A DNA stretch of 64,000 nt, from contig JAQFVV010000182.1 in NCBI GenBank assembly GCA_028023455.1, forward strand, positions 1,614,001 through 1,678,000. Reading direction: 5' to 3'. Below are positions 1 through 10,109 of this stretch, piece after piece; within the stretch, counting starts at the first letter, position 1; each line of letters begins with the position of its first letter. The DNA comes from Epiperipatus broadwayi. Taxonomy: Eukaryota > Onychophora > Udeonychophora > Euonychophora > Peripatidae. A program made the position numbers and the translations under genes. The notes under the pieces are model-generated. The model searched no databases and was not told the DNA's origin. It saw nothing but the letters and a program-made list of their open reading frames with translations.

Positions 1-1540
1 ATTTGGGGGGGGGGGGGTATTAAAATAAAAACTTGAAAAGGAACTTAATCAAGTAGTTGATGGGTTTTATAAAAAGTACAAACAAATCAGAACATTCTGT
101 GAGAGCAAGTTATTTTTTAAAAAAGGCAGAAAATTTGAAACCATTTTCTTAAGTTGAGTTTATATAAGATTGCATCATAGCTGCTGTAGAATTAACCTGT
201 TCAGAACATTAAAAAAAAGTTAATATATCACAAAGATAGATTCAAGAAAATCAGAAAAATTGTAATTAAATGTGAAACAGTCATTATTATATTACTTTAT
301 TTTTAATTCACAAAAACAATATAGTCCTCATTTAAATGGGGAATGTTGAAATTGCCCTGCCAGTTGAAAAGTTTGCCCATCTTTAATGATTAGAGGTAAA
401 ATTAATTAAAATTTTTTATCAAATATATATAGGTTAATTTTTAAGTCCATAATTTTGTGTGGCCCACAAATGAGATTATAAATATCCAAATGGCTCTTCG
501 CAAAAAAAGTTCCCCATAAGCTCCTCAGTTCAATTCCAGTTCTAGTATTTCCAACCATTTGAACTATTTATGAATTCTTGACCAATAAATTCATTCAATT
601 ATTTATTTTTATTTCAATATTATATAGTATAAAAGATAATGAATAAACCATTGACTCAATAATTATAATAATATGACTTGTGCCCCATTAATGGTTAAAA
701 GTGCAACGTATTGCAGTCATTGCTTTTAGATTCTAACACATTGACACTCATCTGATTTACCTATATTAATTTGGGATCTTTATTCTATATTAGCCAGCCA
801 ATATTTGAAGTTAGATTGATTATGACTAACCACCTGAAAAAAATCCTAAACTTATTTGTGACATAAAAAAAAAAAAATTTCCAAGGTGCAATCAGCCTGA
901 ACTCAAGTCCTGATCATTGTCATGGTAGACTGTATGGCCCTTCCATATGAAAATATATAGGAATCACATTTTAGTTTGTTGCATACTTGCGTATGAAATT
1001 AAAATGCACTAGAAAAGCAATAATCAAACAAATGAATGCTTATTTAATTATACAATAGAAATGGTGGAAAACGCAACATTACTTTTTTTTTTACTTTCTT
1101 TAGTCAAGAATTTATCAAAAAGTTTTTTTTCCATAAGTCAAGTTACTCATTTCATAGGACTATCTAATCATGATTGAAATATGTTATTTTTAAATTTGGA
1201 GAAATGTGATTGGTTTGATTTATTTGCCAAATTAATCAAAGCATATAAATACGTAAATTCAGATAGATTAATACTAAGTAGTAAAGATTGAATTTTTTTT
1301 TTTTAAATAATAATTTTTAAAATTGTGATAAATCTTTGAGTGCTATATATATATTGTTTTAAAATAATAATAATAATAAATGTCTTTTGTTTGGGAAATT
1401 ATGAATAGGATTTTCAGAACAATAGATATGGGTTGGTTTAGAAACAATGACAATATTATTTGAAAACTATATTAACTATATATACAACTTTTTTAATTAT
1501 AATATTTACAAATAGTGCTATAATTTATTTTTTCTGGGAC
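1..1540. other. AT-rich non-coding DNA
   Basis: I see no coding exon here. The first bases hold a run of G (6-17), and T and A homopolymers and short AAT repeats recur. This is either 5' flank or an upstream intron of the NAGA-like gene. Confidence 0.6.
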
Positions 1541-1838
1541 ATTTTAATTCAAACATAAGATAGAAGACATTGAGGAAAATATATAAATGGCACTTTAGAT
1601 GTATTTTGACCAAAACAGGTTATCAAAGTTTTCTCAATAGCCATATATCATTGTTATGTATTAACAATATATATGTAAACTATATCTAGATATATGTTAT
1701 TTATAAATTTATATAATTCACATAAACACATAGTATCAATGTATGACTATTGAGAAAGATTGGAATGGTCAAGTCTAATTATGGTAGACCTGTTTTGATT
1801 GAAATGTAACAGGAGCCTTTTTTGTTTGAATTAAAATT
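1541..1838. mobile_element. Fold-back (inverted-repeat) element, MITE-like
   Basis: The outer ends are inverted copies (ATTTTAATTCAAACA at 1541-1555; TGTTTGAATTAAAAT at 1823-1837). The inversion continues inward imperfectly: AAAACAGG...TTCTCAATAG on the left is mirrored by CTATTGAGAA...CCTGTTTT on the right. The centre (about 1650-1740) is TA-rich. No coding capacity is seen. A non-autonomous DNA transposon is the likeliest reading; the superfamily is not recognisable. Confidence 0.6.
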
Positions 1839-2334
1839 TAACAATAAAAATATTTTTTTTTGCGTGAGTGATATGAGATAGTTGGGTAAAATCAAGAGAA
1901 TGCATATAGATTTATAAAAGTTAATAGATATGTTGATTGTTGTGGAGTTAAAAAAATATCACTTAATAAAAAGATCATTTGTTTATTTATTAAAAGATCG
2001 CTGCTTGGAATAAACAACAATTAAAAAATATGGCATTTATAAATTAAGTATATGTTTTTTCTTTAATTTACAACTTGTCATATGTGATCTCAAACATATG
2101 TAGTACTATTCAATCTGCTTACTGAGGTTCTCATTTGGAATGGATTTGGATATTTTTCCTATAGATAATCATTTCGGCTATTAATTATTAATAGGTAAAT
2201 GGATTTCTAGATATTATGAACTAATAGGACAATTTGTTTTAATCATATGAGTGATGGTGTGCTAATTAATAAAGCAAAATATAATCGAAATGTGGTACAA
2301 CTTTCACTATTATGAAGATGGCATATATTTATAC

Positions 2335-2635
2335 TTGACACAGTAGCAACTTTATCCATACAATATTGCTACCTAAGGCAAGCATAATAATCAATGGATG
2401 TTATCGTCCAATACCCCAGATCTAGCTTTTACATTTCATCAGTGAGGAGTTCTAATTCTGAGAGCACTGCACTTAGATCTTTGGATATAATGATTTCGTC
2501 CAGCAATCATCTATTACCATTTTAGTTAACTATAAAGCTATGAGACCAAGCTGAAAACAGAATATTTCAATCCAAACTAATTTGCTTGTATACTCATATA
2601 ATCTGAACTCAGTGTATATATATTTTGATGTTTTT
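2335..2635 (+). repeat. Dispersed repeat, copy A (direct)
   Basis: This is the first of three copies of one unidentified family. Shared landmarks in order are CCATACAATATTGC, TAATCAATGGATG, a CATCAGTGAGGAG segment, GAGAGCACTG, TTTTAGTTAACTATAAAGCT, TTTCAATCCAAACTAATTTG and CTGAACTCAGT. It has no open reading frame and no obvious terminal repeats. Confidence 0.7.
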
Positions 2636-2732
2636 TTGTTTTTTTTTTATAATCATCAACATTATTTGGCTAGGTTTGATATTAAATGACTCAAACATTG
2701 AAAAATCTCCATTTCTTATGCTTACCCAATCT

Positions 2733-2995
2733 ATTAACACATTAGAAACTTTCTCCATACAATATTGCCACATAGTCTAAACCATAGTAATCAATGGATG
2801 CTAGAAGAATAGTGCATTGAAATTCCTATCTAGTGCCTACTCATCCAATATCCCCAGGCCAGTTTCTATTTTATGGCTTTCATCAGTAAGGAGATTTCGA
2901 TCTGAGAGCACTGGTCCTAGATCTTTGAATCTAATGCATCATTCCATAAGCCACCTTTTATCATTTTAGTTAACTTTGATGCTGGTGATTATGGC
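2733..2995 (+). repeat. Dispersed repeat, copy B (direct, truncated)
   Basis: This is the second copy in the same orientation as copy A (CCATACAATATTGCCAC, TAATCAATGGATGCTAG, CATCAGTAAGGAG, GAGAGCACTGG, TTTTAGTTAACTTTGATGCT). It lacks the distal third present in copies A and C. It lies next to the inverted copy C, so B and C can fold on each other. Confidence 0.7.
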
Positions 2996-2999
2996 TATT

Positions 3000-3330
3000 A
3001 AAAGAAAGATGCCAAAATATATAAATATTGAACTGAGTTCAGGTCTGGATGACTAAACAAATTATTTTGGATTGAAAACACTATTGTGTTTCAGTTTGGG
3101 CTTATAGTTTTATAGTTAACTAAAATGGTAAAAGATAACTCCTGGAAGGATGTATTAGATCCAAGGTTCCTCACTGATGAAAATCATAAGCTAAAACACT
3201 ATTCTGGGAATGTCGGATGAATAGACCCTAGATATGGAATTTGATTCACTAACCTTCTATCCATTGATTATTATGGCTTGTATTAGATGGTAATATTATA
3301 TGGAGAAAGCTGCTACTATGTTAACAGATT
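3000..3330 (-). repeat. Dispersed repeat, copy C (inverted)
   Basis: Read on the minus strand this matches copies A and B across its length, including GTTAACATAGTAGCAGCTTT at the outer end, TAATCAATGGATAGAAGG, TCATCAGTGAGGAACC and TTTTAGTTAACTATAAAACT. It also retains the distal part (TTCAATCCAAAATAATTTG, CTGAACTCAGTTCAATATT) shared with copy A. Confidence 0.7.
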
Positions 3331-4250
3331 ATGTAAGCATAAGAAATGATCATGTGATATTAAAGTGGTTTAATATATTTATATTTGCAGAGCTACTGCT
3401 TTATTATACCTTTTTTTTATGGAAGTCCTTAAGTAAAGTAATTGTATATAAAAATAATAATGAAGAAATATGCTTTGAAATTACTGTGTATCTCAAATAG
3501 TCCTTATGCAGGTAACTCTGAAATTTATTATTTAAAATTCATTGACAATTTTTGTTGTTATTAAAGAACAAATATTATTATTGTAATATAAAAAAAAGTT
3601 TTATAAGTTAATCATTACTCAATTTCTATGAAAAAATTATTTTAAAAATTATAATTAATATGTAATGACTCTAATGTCATATTAAGATACATTTCGTTAA
3701 AACTGATATTAGCTTTTCATGTATGTTGGAAATATGTTGTACCCTTAAATATAGTTCCATATATATGAAAAAAATAATTCAAAACCAAAGCTTTTAGTAA
3801 AGAACTTACTCACTATATCCATCATTTATTCTTAGTAATCACATTTAAATCATTTATCTAATGAATAATCATATAGTTTATGATATCAGAAATATAAAAT
3901 TACATTTATAAAATTTCATCCGTCAAAATTATCTTTACTTAGTTTTATAGTAGCTTAAATTTATATGGACTACATTTTTGAGAATGTGTGCTACTTTTTT
4001 ACACTGTTATTTCAGAACATCTGTGCAATTTATTATATATGATTTTTATTTCTTAAGCTTTCCAGTAAGTCTTGTTACTTGTTAGAAGCCTGGATGCACT
4101 CTGTAAATTTTTAAGCATCTTCTGTTTTATATTTATTTAAGTGCATAATGGCCTATTAAATTGTGACTCTACAACAATCTTAGGTTGCTGGATGTAACAG
4201 TAAATCTTGCATAATTGAGCTGGTTTATATTGCAATTTTAAAATTAAAAT

Positions 4251-4361
4251 CTATATTACATTCAAATATTAGCCTTTCAAGCTAATTGAGCACACGCCTT
4301 TTGAGAGTGTTAAATAAATGAATACTTTCCTCTTCAAAGTCTGATATTTGAATGTAATATA
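4251..4361. mobile_element. Short MITE-like element with about 20-bp terminal inverted repeats
   Basis: TATTACATTCAAATATTAG on the left is mirrored by CTGATATTTGAATGTAATA on the right with one mismatch. The interior is slightly richer in G+C than the flanks and non-coding. Its size and structure fit a miniature inverted-repeat element. Confidence 0.55.
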
Positions 4362-4569
4362 ATTGTAAACACGGCGCTAGATAAAATAATTGCTTATTTA
4401 CTTATAATCTAAAGTACTAAATTAAGTGCTACATTTACTTTTGATGTGTGAGCTTGGATTGGCTGAATCTTAATATATTTTCTATGAAAAATAATAAGCA
4501 AATGTGTTTTAAATTTTCAGTTTTGATAACTATGTTTAGTTGAAATTTTATATTATGCTTTTACTGATC

Positions 4570-4780
4570 TTAAAATAGGCAAAACTCTGTCTATACATTA
4601 AAAATGAGAGGAAGCGTAAATAAGGGCTACAAACATAAGAATATATGATTATTTTTGACTGTTGGTGTTTATTTCTTTTTTCTGGCAGATAAATTTTTGC
4701 CTATTTTAACAACAGTTATGACCAAGCATGGAAGATAGTGATCATGTGATGTTTAAAGCTTTTACTGGTCTATTGATATC
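4570..4780 (+). repeat. Dispersed repeat, first copy (GGCAAAACTC ... GTGATCATGTGATG)
   Basis: Landmarks GGCAAAACTC, a TTTTAACAACAGTTATGA segment and GATAGTGATCATGTGATG occur in this order. The same order returns at 63350-63460 with a different spacing. The ending alone recurs near 29213-29240 and, weakly, near 3341-3365. Confidence 0.5.
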
Positions 4781-5731
4781 ATTAAGTATTGTAAATTTAA
4801 AATTTACATTAAGAATTATGTTTCATTTTGAGAGAACTGAAATTACCTGCATTTCATGTCTAATGTTGGAGGGATCTCAGTGAAATATTATATATAACAA
4901 TTCTATATTTTAATTTACCCAGTAATATGATTAGATAATGAATTTCTCACTTTTGATGATTTTGAAGATCATATAACAGTTTAGATTTGAGAGATTGACT
5001 GATTATCCTGATTTAAAAAACTTAAGTTATAATCCATATTTTAAATCAGATATTTAAATTATTTGCTTTGCTTATAAACAGAATTTTTATAAAAGTATGA
5101 TTTGGTTCTATTCAGAAAATCAAAACTATATGCTGAACACTTCTATAAATGTGTCTATCATTGGTTATTTCTGGATTGTGCCCAAAATACCAATTATCAA
5201 TCTGAGAAATTTTTACTTGTGGGTGCAGTATACTAATGTTTTTTTTTTATTAATTTTTTTCGAAACAGAGTATATTAATGTTTTGCATTAAAAAAGAAAA
5301 AAAAATCTATGTATTTAACAGTTGTTTTGTAATGTAAAAAATTATTCTAATAGATTATTTTTTAAAATATAATATATAAGAAAACTTTTCAACAAGGGAT
5401 ATCTTTTTGAATATGGGGATACTTTTATTATTATTATAATAATAAATATAAACATGTTTATAACTATGTAGAATATTTGCAATTTATTTCTAATTTATCT
5501 AGTCATTAAAAGGCATTTATAAAAATGACTTAGATTCTAGATGTTATTTTATATTTTTTAAATATATCAGTTAAAAACAAACTTTTAAAAAATTATCTTT
5601 TGCATTGGAACATAAATATTATTATTTATGTTATCACACATTATTAGTAAGTTAAATGGAATAGGGGAAATCAATGGCCCAGAGATCACATGACACTTTA
5701 TGACTTATTGTATGACATAGTTTATTAATGC

Positions 5732-5776
5732 TTATATCAGCATAATAAACTTGTTATGCATAATAAACTTGTTATA
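5732..5776 (+). repeat. Two-copy tandem repeat, about 20 bp
   Basis: GCATAATAAACTTGTTAT is present twice in tandem. Confidence 0.75.
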
Positions 5777-6016
5777 TAAAAACATATATAAATGGTTTTT
5801 AATAACTTCATTTTTATAAATTTCATACTAAAATTTGATATTTGTGGGTTTTTTTTTTACTTGTGAGAGTCTTTTTTATGATGGTCATTATCTCATGAGG
5901 GTCACTGCTTAAATAAAACCTTGCCTGTACCTAGACTAAATATTTCTTTATTTTGTACTTATATTTTAAATATAGAAAAAAAAATTATAAGAAGTTAAAT
6001 ATATCATTTCATATAC

Positions 6017-6088
6017 TCTTTATGTACTAAGAAACAATTAAAAAAAGTAATTCTTTATGTACTAAGAAACATAATTAAAAAAAGTAAT
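6017..6088 (+). repeat. Two-copy tandem duplication, 35-37 bp unit
   Basis: A unit starting TCTTTATGTACTAAGAAAC and ending AAAAAAAGTAAT is present twice. The second copy has a 2-bp insertion. Confidence 0.85.
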
Positions 6089-6573
6089 TATGTTCTTAAA
6101 ATAATATTTAATTCTAAGTTTTAAGAAAGAAATTTAAGTTGACATATTTTTCTGTTATTTATTTGCCTCAAAAAAAAAAAAAATCTGAAGTGTTAAAAGA
6201 CACAACCTATTTCTTTATCTAATGGATTTTAAAAATTAAATATCTTATCTGAATCAAAATCTTAAAAGAATTAAGAATATATATATAAACTTAAACACAA
6301 AATAGATTCTATATGTGTAATTATAATATTTAACTTTAAGTAATGTTGTCAATAATAAAAATGACTAGCATCATTATTTAATTATAAATAAAATACAAAA
6401 TATTAACATGTATTTTTTTATTGCAAAAATTTATTCATTTTTTAATATTTATTTTTAACTTAGCATTAAAATCAGAAGTCATTAATATTAACAGTTTTTT
6501 TTAACATAACTAAGAAAATTAGAAATAGATGTATATCATTTTCCTGAAGATAAGAGATGATAGTATATTACAA

Positions 6574-6990
6574 GTGATAATATGTTGGACTATTTCCATC
6601 AACTACTTTAAATGTTGAATGTATAGAAAATTTTAAACTTTATTTAAACTTTCAAATACAAGCAACTTGTTAGTCATAACACACAAATAGAGAACACAGG
6701 TTACTAATTATACAATCTTTTGAATAGTATTATTTTCCACTCTTTTTCAGGTATTGCTGGCCTAACCAGTGACAATATTCAAGAATCTAAAGATTTAAGT
6801 TCAATTCCTATGCTAATATTGTCACTGGTCAGGACAGCAATACCTGAAGAAGAGGAATAATACTACTCGAAGCATTGTGTAATTACTAACCTGTGCTGTC
6901 TATTTGTGTGTTATTATTAACAAGTTGTTTGTATTTGAAAGTTTAAATAAAATTAAAGATAGATGATGGAAATAGTCAACATACTATCAC
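6574..6990. mobile_element. 417-bp near-palindrome (fold-back element)
   Basis: The two arms are about 200 bp each and inverted. GTGATAATATGTTGGACTAT on the left matches the reverse complement of ATAGTCAACATACTATCAC on the right. The arms stay aligned inward through ACACAAATAGA/TCTATTTGTGT to GTGACAATATT/AATATTGTCAC, leaving a loop at about 6778-6815. The arms have diverged by scattered substitutions, so this is an old insertion rather than an assembly fold-back. The right arm carries CTGAAGA...CGAAGC (6844-6873), a weak relative of the core noted at 40955-40983 and 56188-56215. It ends about 60 bp before the LINE begins. Confidence 0.8.
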
Positions 6991-7054
6991 GTCAGGTATA
7001 TATTATTTTTCATTGCTATAAAGAAATTTGTTGGTCGTGTACTCTATTATAAAG

Positions 7055-8040
7055 GCACCAATATTGGAAATACAAGTGGAGTAGGATTCATTATAAATAA
7101 AAAGCGGAAGAACAATATTGTTGGAGATTGATGGTATATCGGACAGAGTGGCAAGATTAGTTTTACAACTTAATAGCAGATACCAAATGCAGATAATTCA
7201 GGTTTATGCCCCAATAAGTTCTCATAGTGATGAAGTACTAGAAGGTTTTTATATGGATGTACAAAAGGCTTTTGATCAAAGTAAACAACATATTAAAATT
7301 GTTATGGGAGACTTTAATGCTAGAATTGGTAAACAAATGAAAGATGAAAGTGCTGTAGGTAATTTTGGTTATGGTAATAGAAATAAGAGACCATAGAAAT
7401 AAGAGAGGACATAGACTTGTGAAGTTTGCAGAAAAAGAAAAACTATATTATGAATTCTTTTTTTTTAAAAAAATGTTAAAAGGAAATGGACATGGAAGCA
7501 TCCAAATGAAGGTACAGCAGAATTGGATTATATTTTGCCTAACAGAAAATACATATTTCAAGATTGTAATGTTCTTAATAAATTTAACACAGGAAGTGGT
7601 CATCGATTAGTAAGATGTAAAATACGTGTTAATGCAAAACTAGAGAGACAAAAATTATTAAGAAAAACAATATTTACAGTTGATATTCCTAATCTTCAGG
7701 AACATTCTAATGAATTTAAATTAGAACTTACAAATCGGTTTCAAGTATTAGTAGACTGTGAACATGATTCAGATTTGAATGAAATTAATATGAAAATAAC
7801 TGATACAATTTTAAAAACTGCAACAAAGATAGCTGATAGAAAAAAGCAGCAATTGAGCAATAAAATTCCTACTGAGTCCAGAGAATTTATGAAGAAAAGA
7901 AGGAATATGAAGATATACAAAAATGATGCATTAAAAAGAATTGAATATCTCAAATTTTGTAAAATGGTGCAAAAAAGAGTTGAAAATGATATAAGAGGGT
8001 ATAACTGTGAACTAGCAAGGAAAACTGTAAGAGAATAAAA
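7055..8040 (+). pseudogene. RTE-like LINE: endonuclease and linker region (decayed)
   Basis: This is the N-terminal part of a non-LTR retrotransposon polyprotein. Frame pieces read GVGFIINKK, then VARLVLQLNSRYQMQIIQVY followed by APISSHSDE, and the AP-endonuclease metal-site motif IKIVMGDFNARIG near 7294-7332. GHRLVRCKIRVNAKLERQKL (7584-7643) follows, which in this class marks the end of the endonuclease. The frame shifts near 7385 and 7520-7610, and the first third of the endonuclease is missing, so the copy is 5'-truncated and inactive. The linker (7650-8040) is rich in Lys, Arg and Glu, as is usual between endonuclease and reverse transcriptase. Confidence 0.85.
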
Positions 8041-8119
8041 GTCTCAGTAGTGTAAAACAACATTTATATTTGCAATAAGAAAAAAAGATGGAATTATTAC
8101 TAAAAAGAGAGATGACATC

Positions 8120-9789
8120 ATGAAATGGGTAGAAGACTTTTATCAAGAATTATATAGTAATAAAGAACAAGTATCTCCTATATCTATTACATCTTCCAAA
8201 TTGCCCAGAATTTTAAACGAAGAAGTGAGGCATGCAATTAAATGTATGAAGAAAGGAAAGGCTCCAGGTAGTGATGGAATTATACTTGATATATTAAAAG
8301 AAGCAGGTGAAGAAATAGAATTTTTTTTAGCAAAGTTATATACAAATGTCTAAATGATAAAGATGTACCAGATGATTGGAAGATTGCAGTATTAATATTA
8401 TTTTAAAAAGGTGATAAAGAAGATATTAGAAATTACAGACCTATCAGTTTTATATAAAAAATTTTACCAAGATAATTATAACTCGTCTACAGAGAACATT
8501 GGATTTTCACCAACCAAGAGAACAAGCTGGATTTAAAAGTTGTTTTAGTAAAGGAGATCATATCCAGGTATTGAGAGAAATTATAGAAAGGATAAATGAA
8601 TATGAGTTGCCATTATGTTTTGGATTTGTAGATTATGAAAAGGCATTTGATTCTATAAACATTTTTTCAATGATTAAAGCATTGGATCATCAAGGTATAG
8701 ATCCAGGATATTGTCACATTTTAAAGAATATTTATAAAAGTGCAACAGCAACAATTAGATTACATAAGGTTACTGGGAAAGTCAACATTGAGAAGGGTGT
8801 AAGACGGAGTGACTCAATATCTCCAAAACCTTTTACAGCAGTGCTGCAAAAAGTATTTTGTGGATTAAAATATGACGCTAAAGGAGTGAAAGTAAATGGA
8901 TATTATTTAAGTCATTTAGATTTTGCAGATGATGTAGTTGTTTTTGCAAATAATGCATTAGAGCTACAGGAAATGTTGCAGGAGTTATCAGATGAAAGTA
9001 GGGCTAAAGATAAATGTTAAAAAGACTAAAGTAATGTTTAATGTATTTTCTCAAAATATGAAAATAAAGATTGATTATGATGAGTTAAAAGAATTTAACA
9101 GTTACCAATACCTTGGTCAGGATTCAGGATATTGCCATATTTTAAAGAATATTTATAAAAATGCAACAGCAACAATTAGATTACATAAGGACACTGGGAA
9201 AGTCAACATTGAGAAGGATGTAAGACAAAGTGACTCCATATCTCCAAAACTTTTTACAGCAGTGCTGCAAGAAGTATTTTGTGGATTAAAATGGGACGCC
9301 AAAGGAATGAGAGTAAATGGATATTATTTAAGTCATTTAGATTTTGCAGATGATGTAGTTGTTTTTGCAAATAATGCTTTAGAGCTGCAGGAGTTATCTG
9401 ATGAAAGTAGGGCAAAGATAAATGTTAAAAAGACTAAAGTAACGTTTAATGGATTTTCTCAAAATAGGAAAATAAAGATTGATTATGATGAGTTAGAAGA
9501 AGTTAACAGTTACAAATACTTTGGTCAGATTATTAATACAGATGGAAACACAATGGATGAAATTAATCATAGAATTAAACTTGGTTGGAGTGCTTTTGGT
9601 AGAAATAACTTGATACTAAAAGGAAATATGCCTATGTGTTTGAAAAGGAAGGTTTTTAATAAATGTGTTTTACTTGTTCTTACTTATGGATCTGAGACTT
9701 GGACACTTAATAGAAGAACAATACAGAGACTTCAGACCACTCAAAGAAGTATGGAGAGATACATGTTGGGAGTAACAAGAAGAGATTAA
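8120..9789 (+). pseudogene. RTE-like LINE: reverse transcriptase with internally duplicated palm
   Basis: The first part (8120-8353) ends in MKKGKAPGSDGI, the conserved start of the RT domain in this class. After a stop near 8353 and further breaks to about 8500, the domain resumes with QPREQAGFKSCFSKGDHIQV, then VDYEKAFDSI (fingers/palm). The active site SHLDFADDVVVFANNALELQ occurs twice, with FADD at 8932-8943 and at 9343-9354, because 8701-9120 is tandemly repeated as 9121-9528. The C-terminal part reads LTYGSETWTLNRRTIQRLQ and YMLGVTRRD, typical of RTE/craniofacial-development-protein-2-like LINE ORFs of invertebrates. Stops and shifts make it a pseudogene. Confidence 0.9.
8701..9528 (+). 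repeat. Tandem duplication inside the LINE reverse transcriptase, about 420 bp unit
   Basis: Copy 1 (8701-9120) runs from ATCCAGGATATTGTCACATT to TACCAATACCTTGGTCAG. Copy 2 (9121-9528) begins GATTCAGGATATTGCCATATT and ends TACAAATACTTTGGTCAG. Copy 2 lacks a 12-bp segment (GAAATGTTGCAG) and otherwise differs by scattered substitutions. Each unit contains the catalytic FADD box. Confidence 0.92.
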
Positions 9790-10105
9790 AAACACAATAT
9801 ATGTGTAAGAGAACAAACAGGTGTTACTAACGTCATTGAAAAAATTAAAAGACTGAAGTGGAGTAGGGCTGGACATATTGATAGAAGAGATGATAATAAA
9901 TGGACAATTGAAATCTTAAACTGGATTCCGAGAGATTGTAAAAAACCCAGAAAGAGACCAAATGTGAGATGGATGGATGAAATAAGAAAGTGTGCAAGCG
10001 TGATGTGGAGAACAGAAGCTAAAGATCAAAGAAGATGGATTGAACTTGGAGAAACCTTCATCCTGCAATGGATTGATAATGGTTAATGATGATGGTGATG
10101 ATTGC
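9790..10105 (+). pseudogene. RTE-like LINE: C-terminal tail and 3' simple-repeat end
   Basis: After the stop at 9787-9789 the same frame continues readably: HNICVREQTGVTNVIEKIKR, RWMDEIRKCASVMWR, RRWIELGETFILQWIDNG and a stop at about 10084. The end TGATGATGGTGATGAT is the short tandem-repeat tail, instead of poly(A), that characterises RTE-type elements. Confidence 0.85.
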
Positions 10106-10109
10106 AATT

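Noticed and set aside
7741-7953. Minus-strand hydrophobic frame within the LINE
   Set aside because: It is the shadow of the Lys/Arg-rich LINE linker on the other strand.
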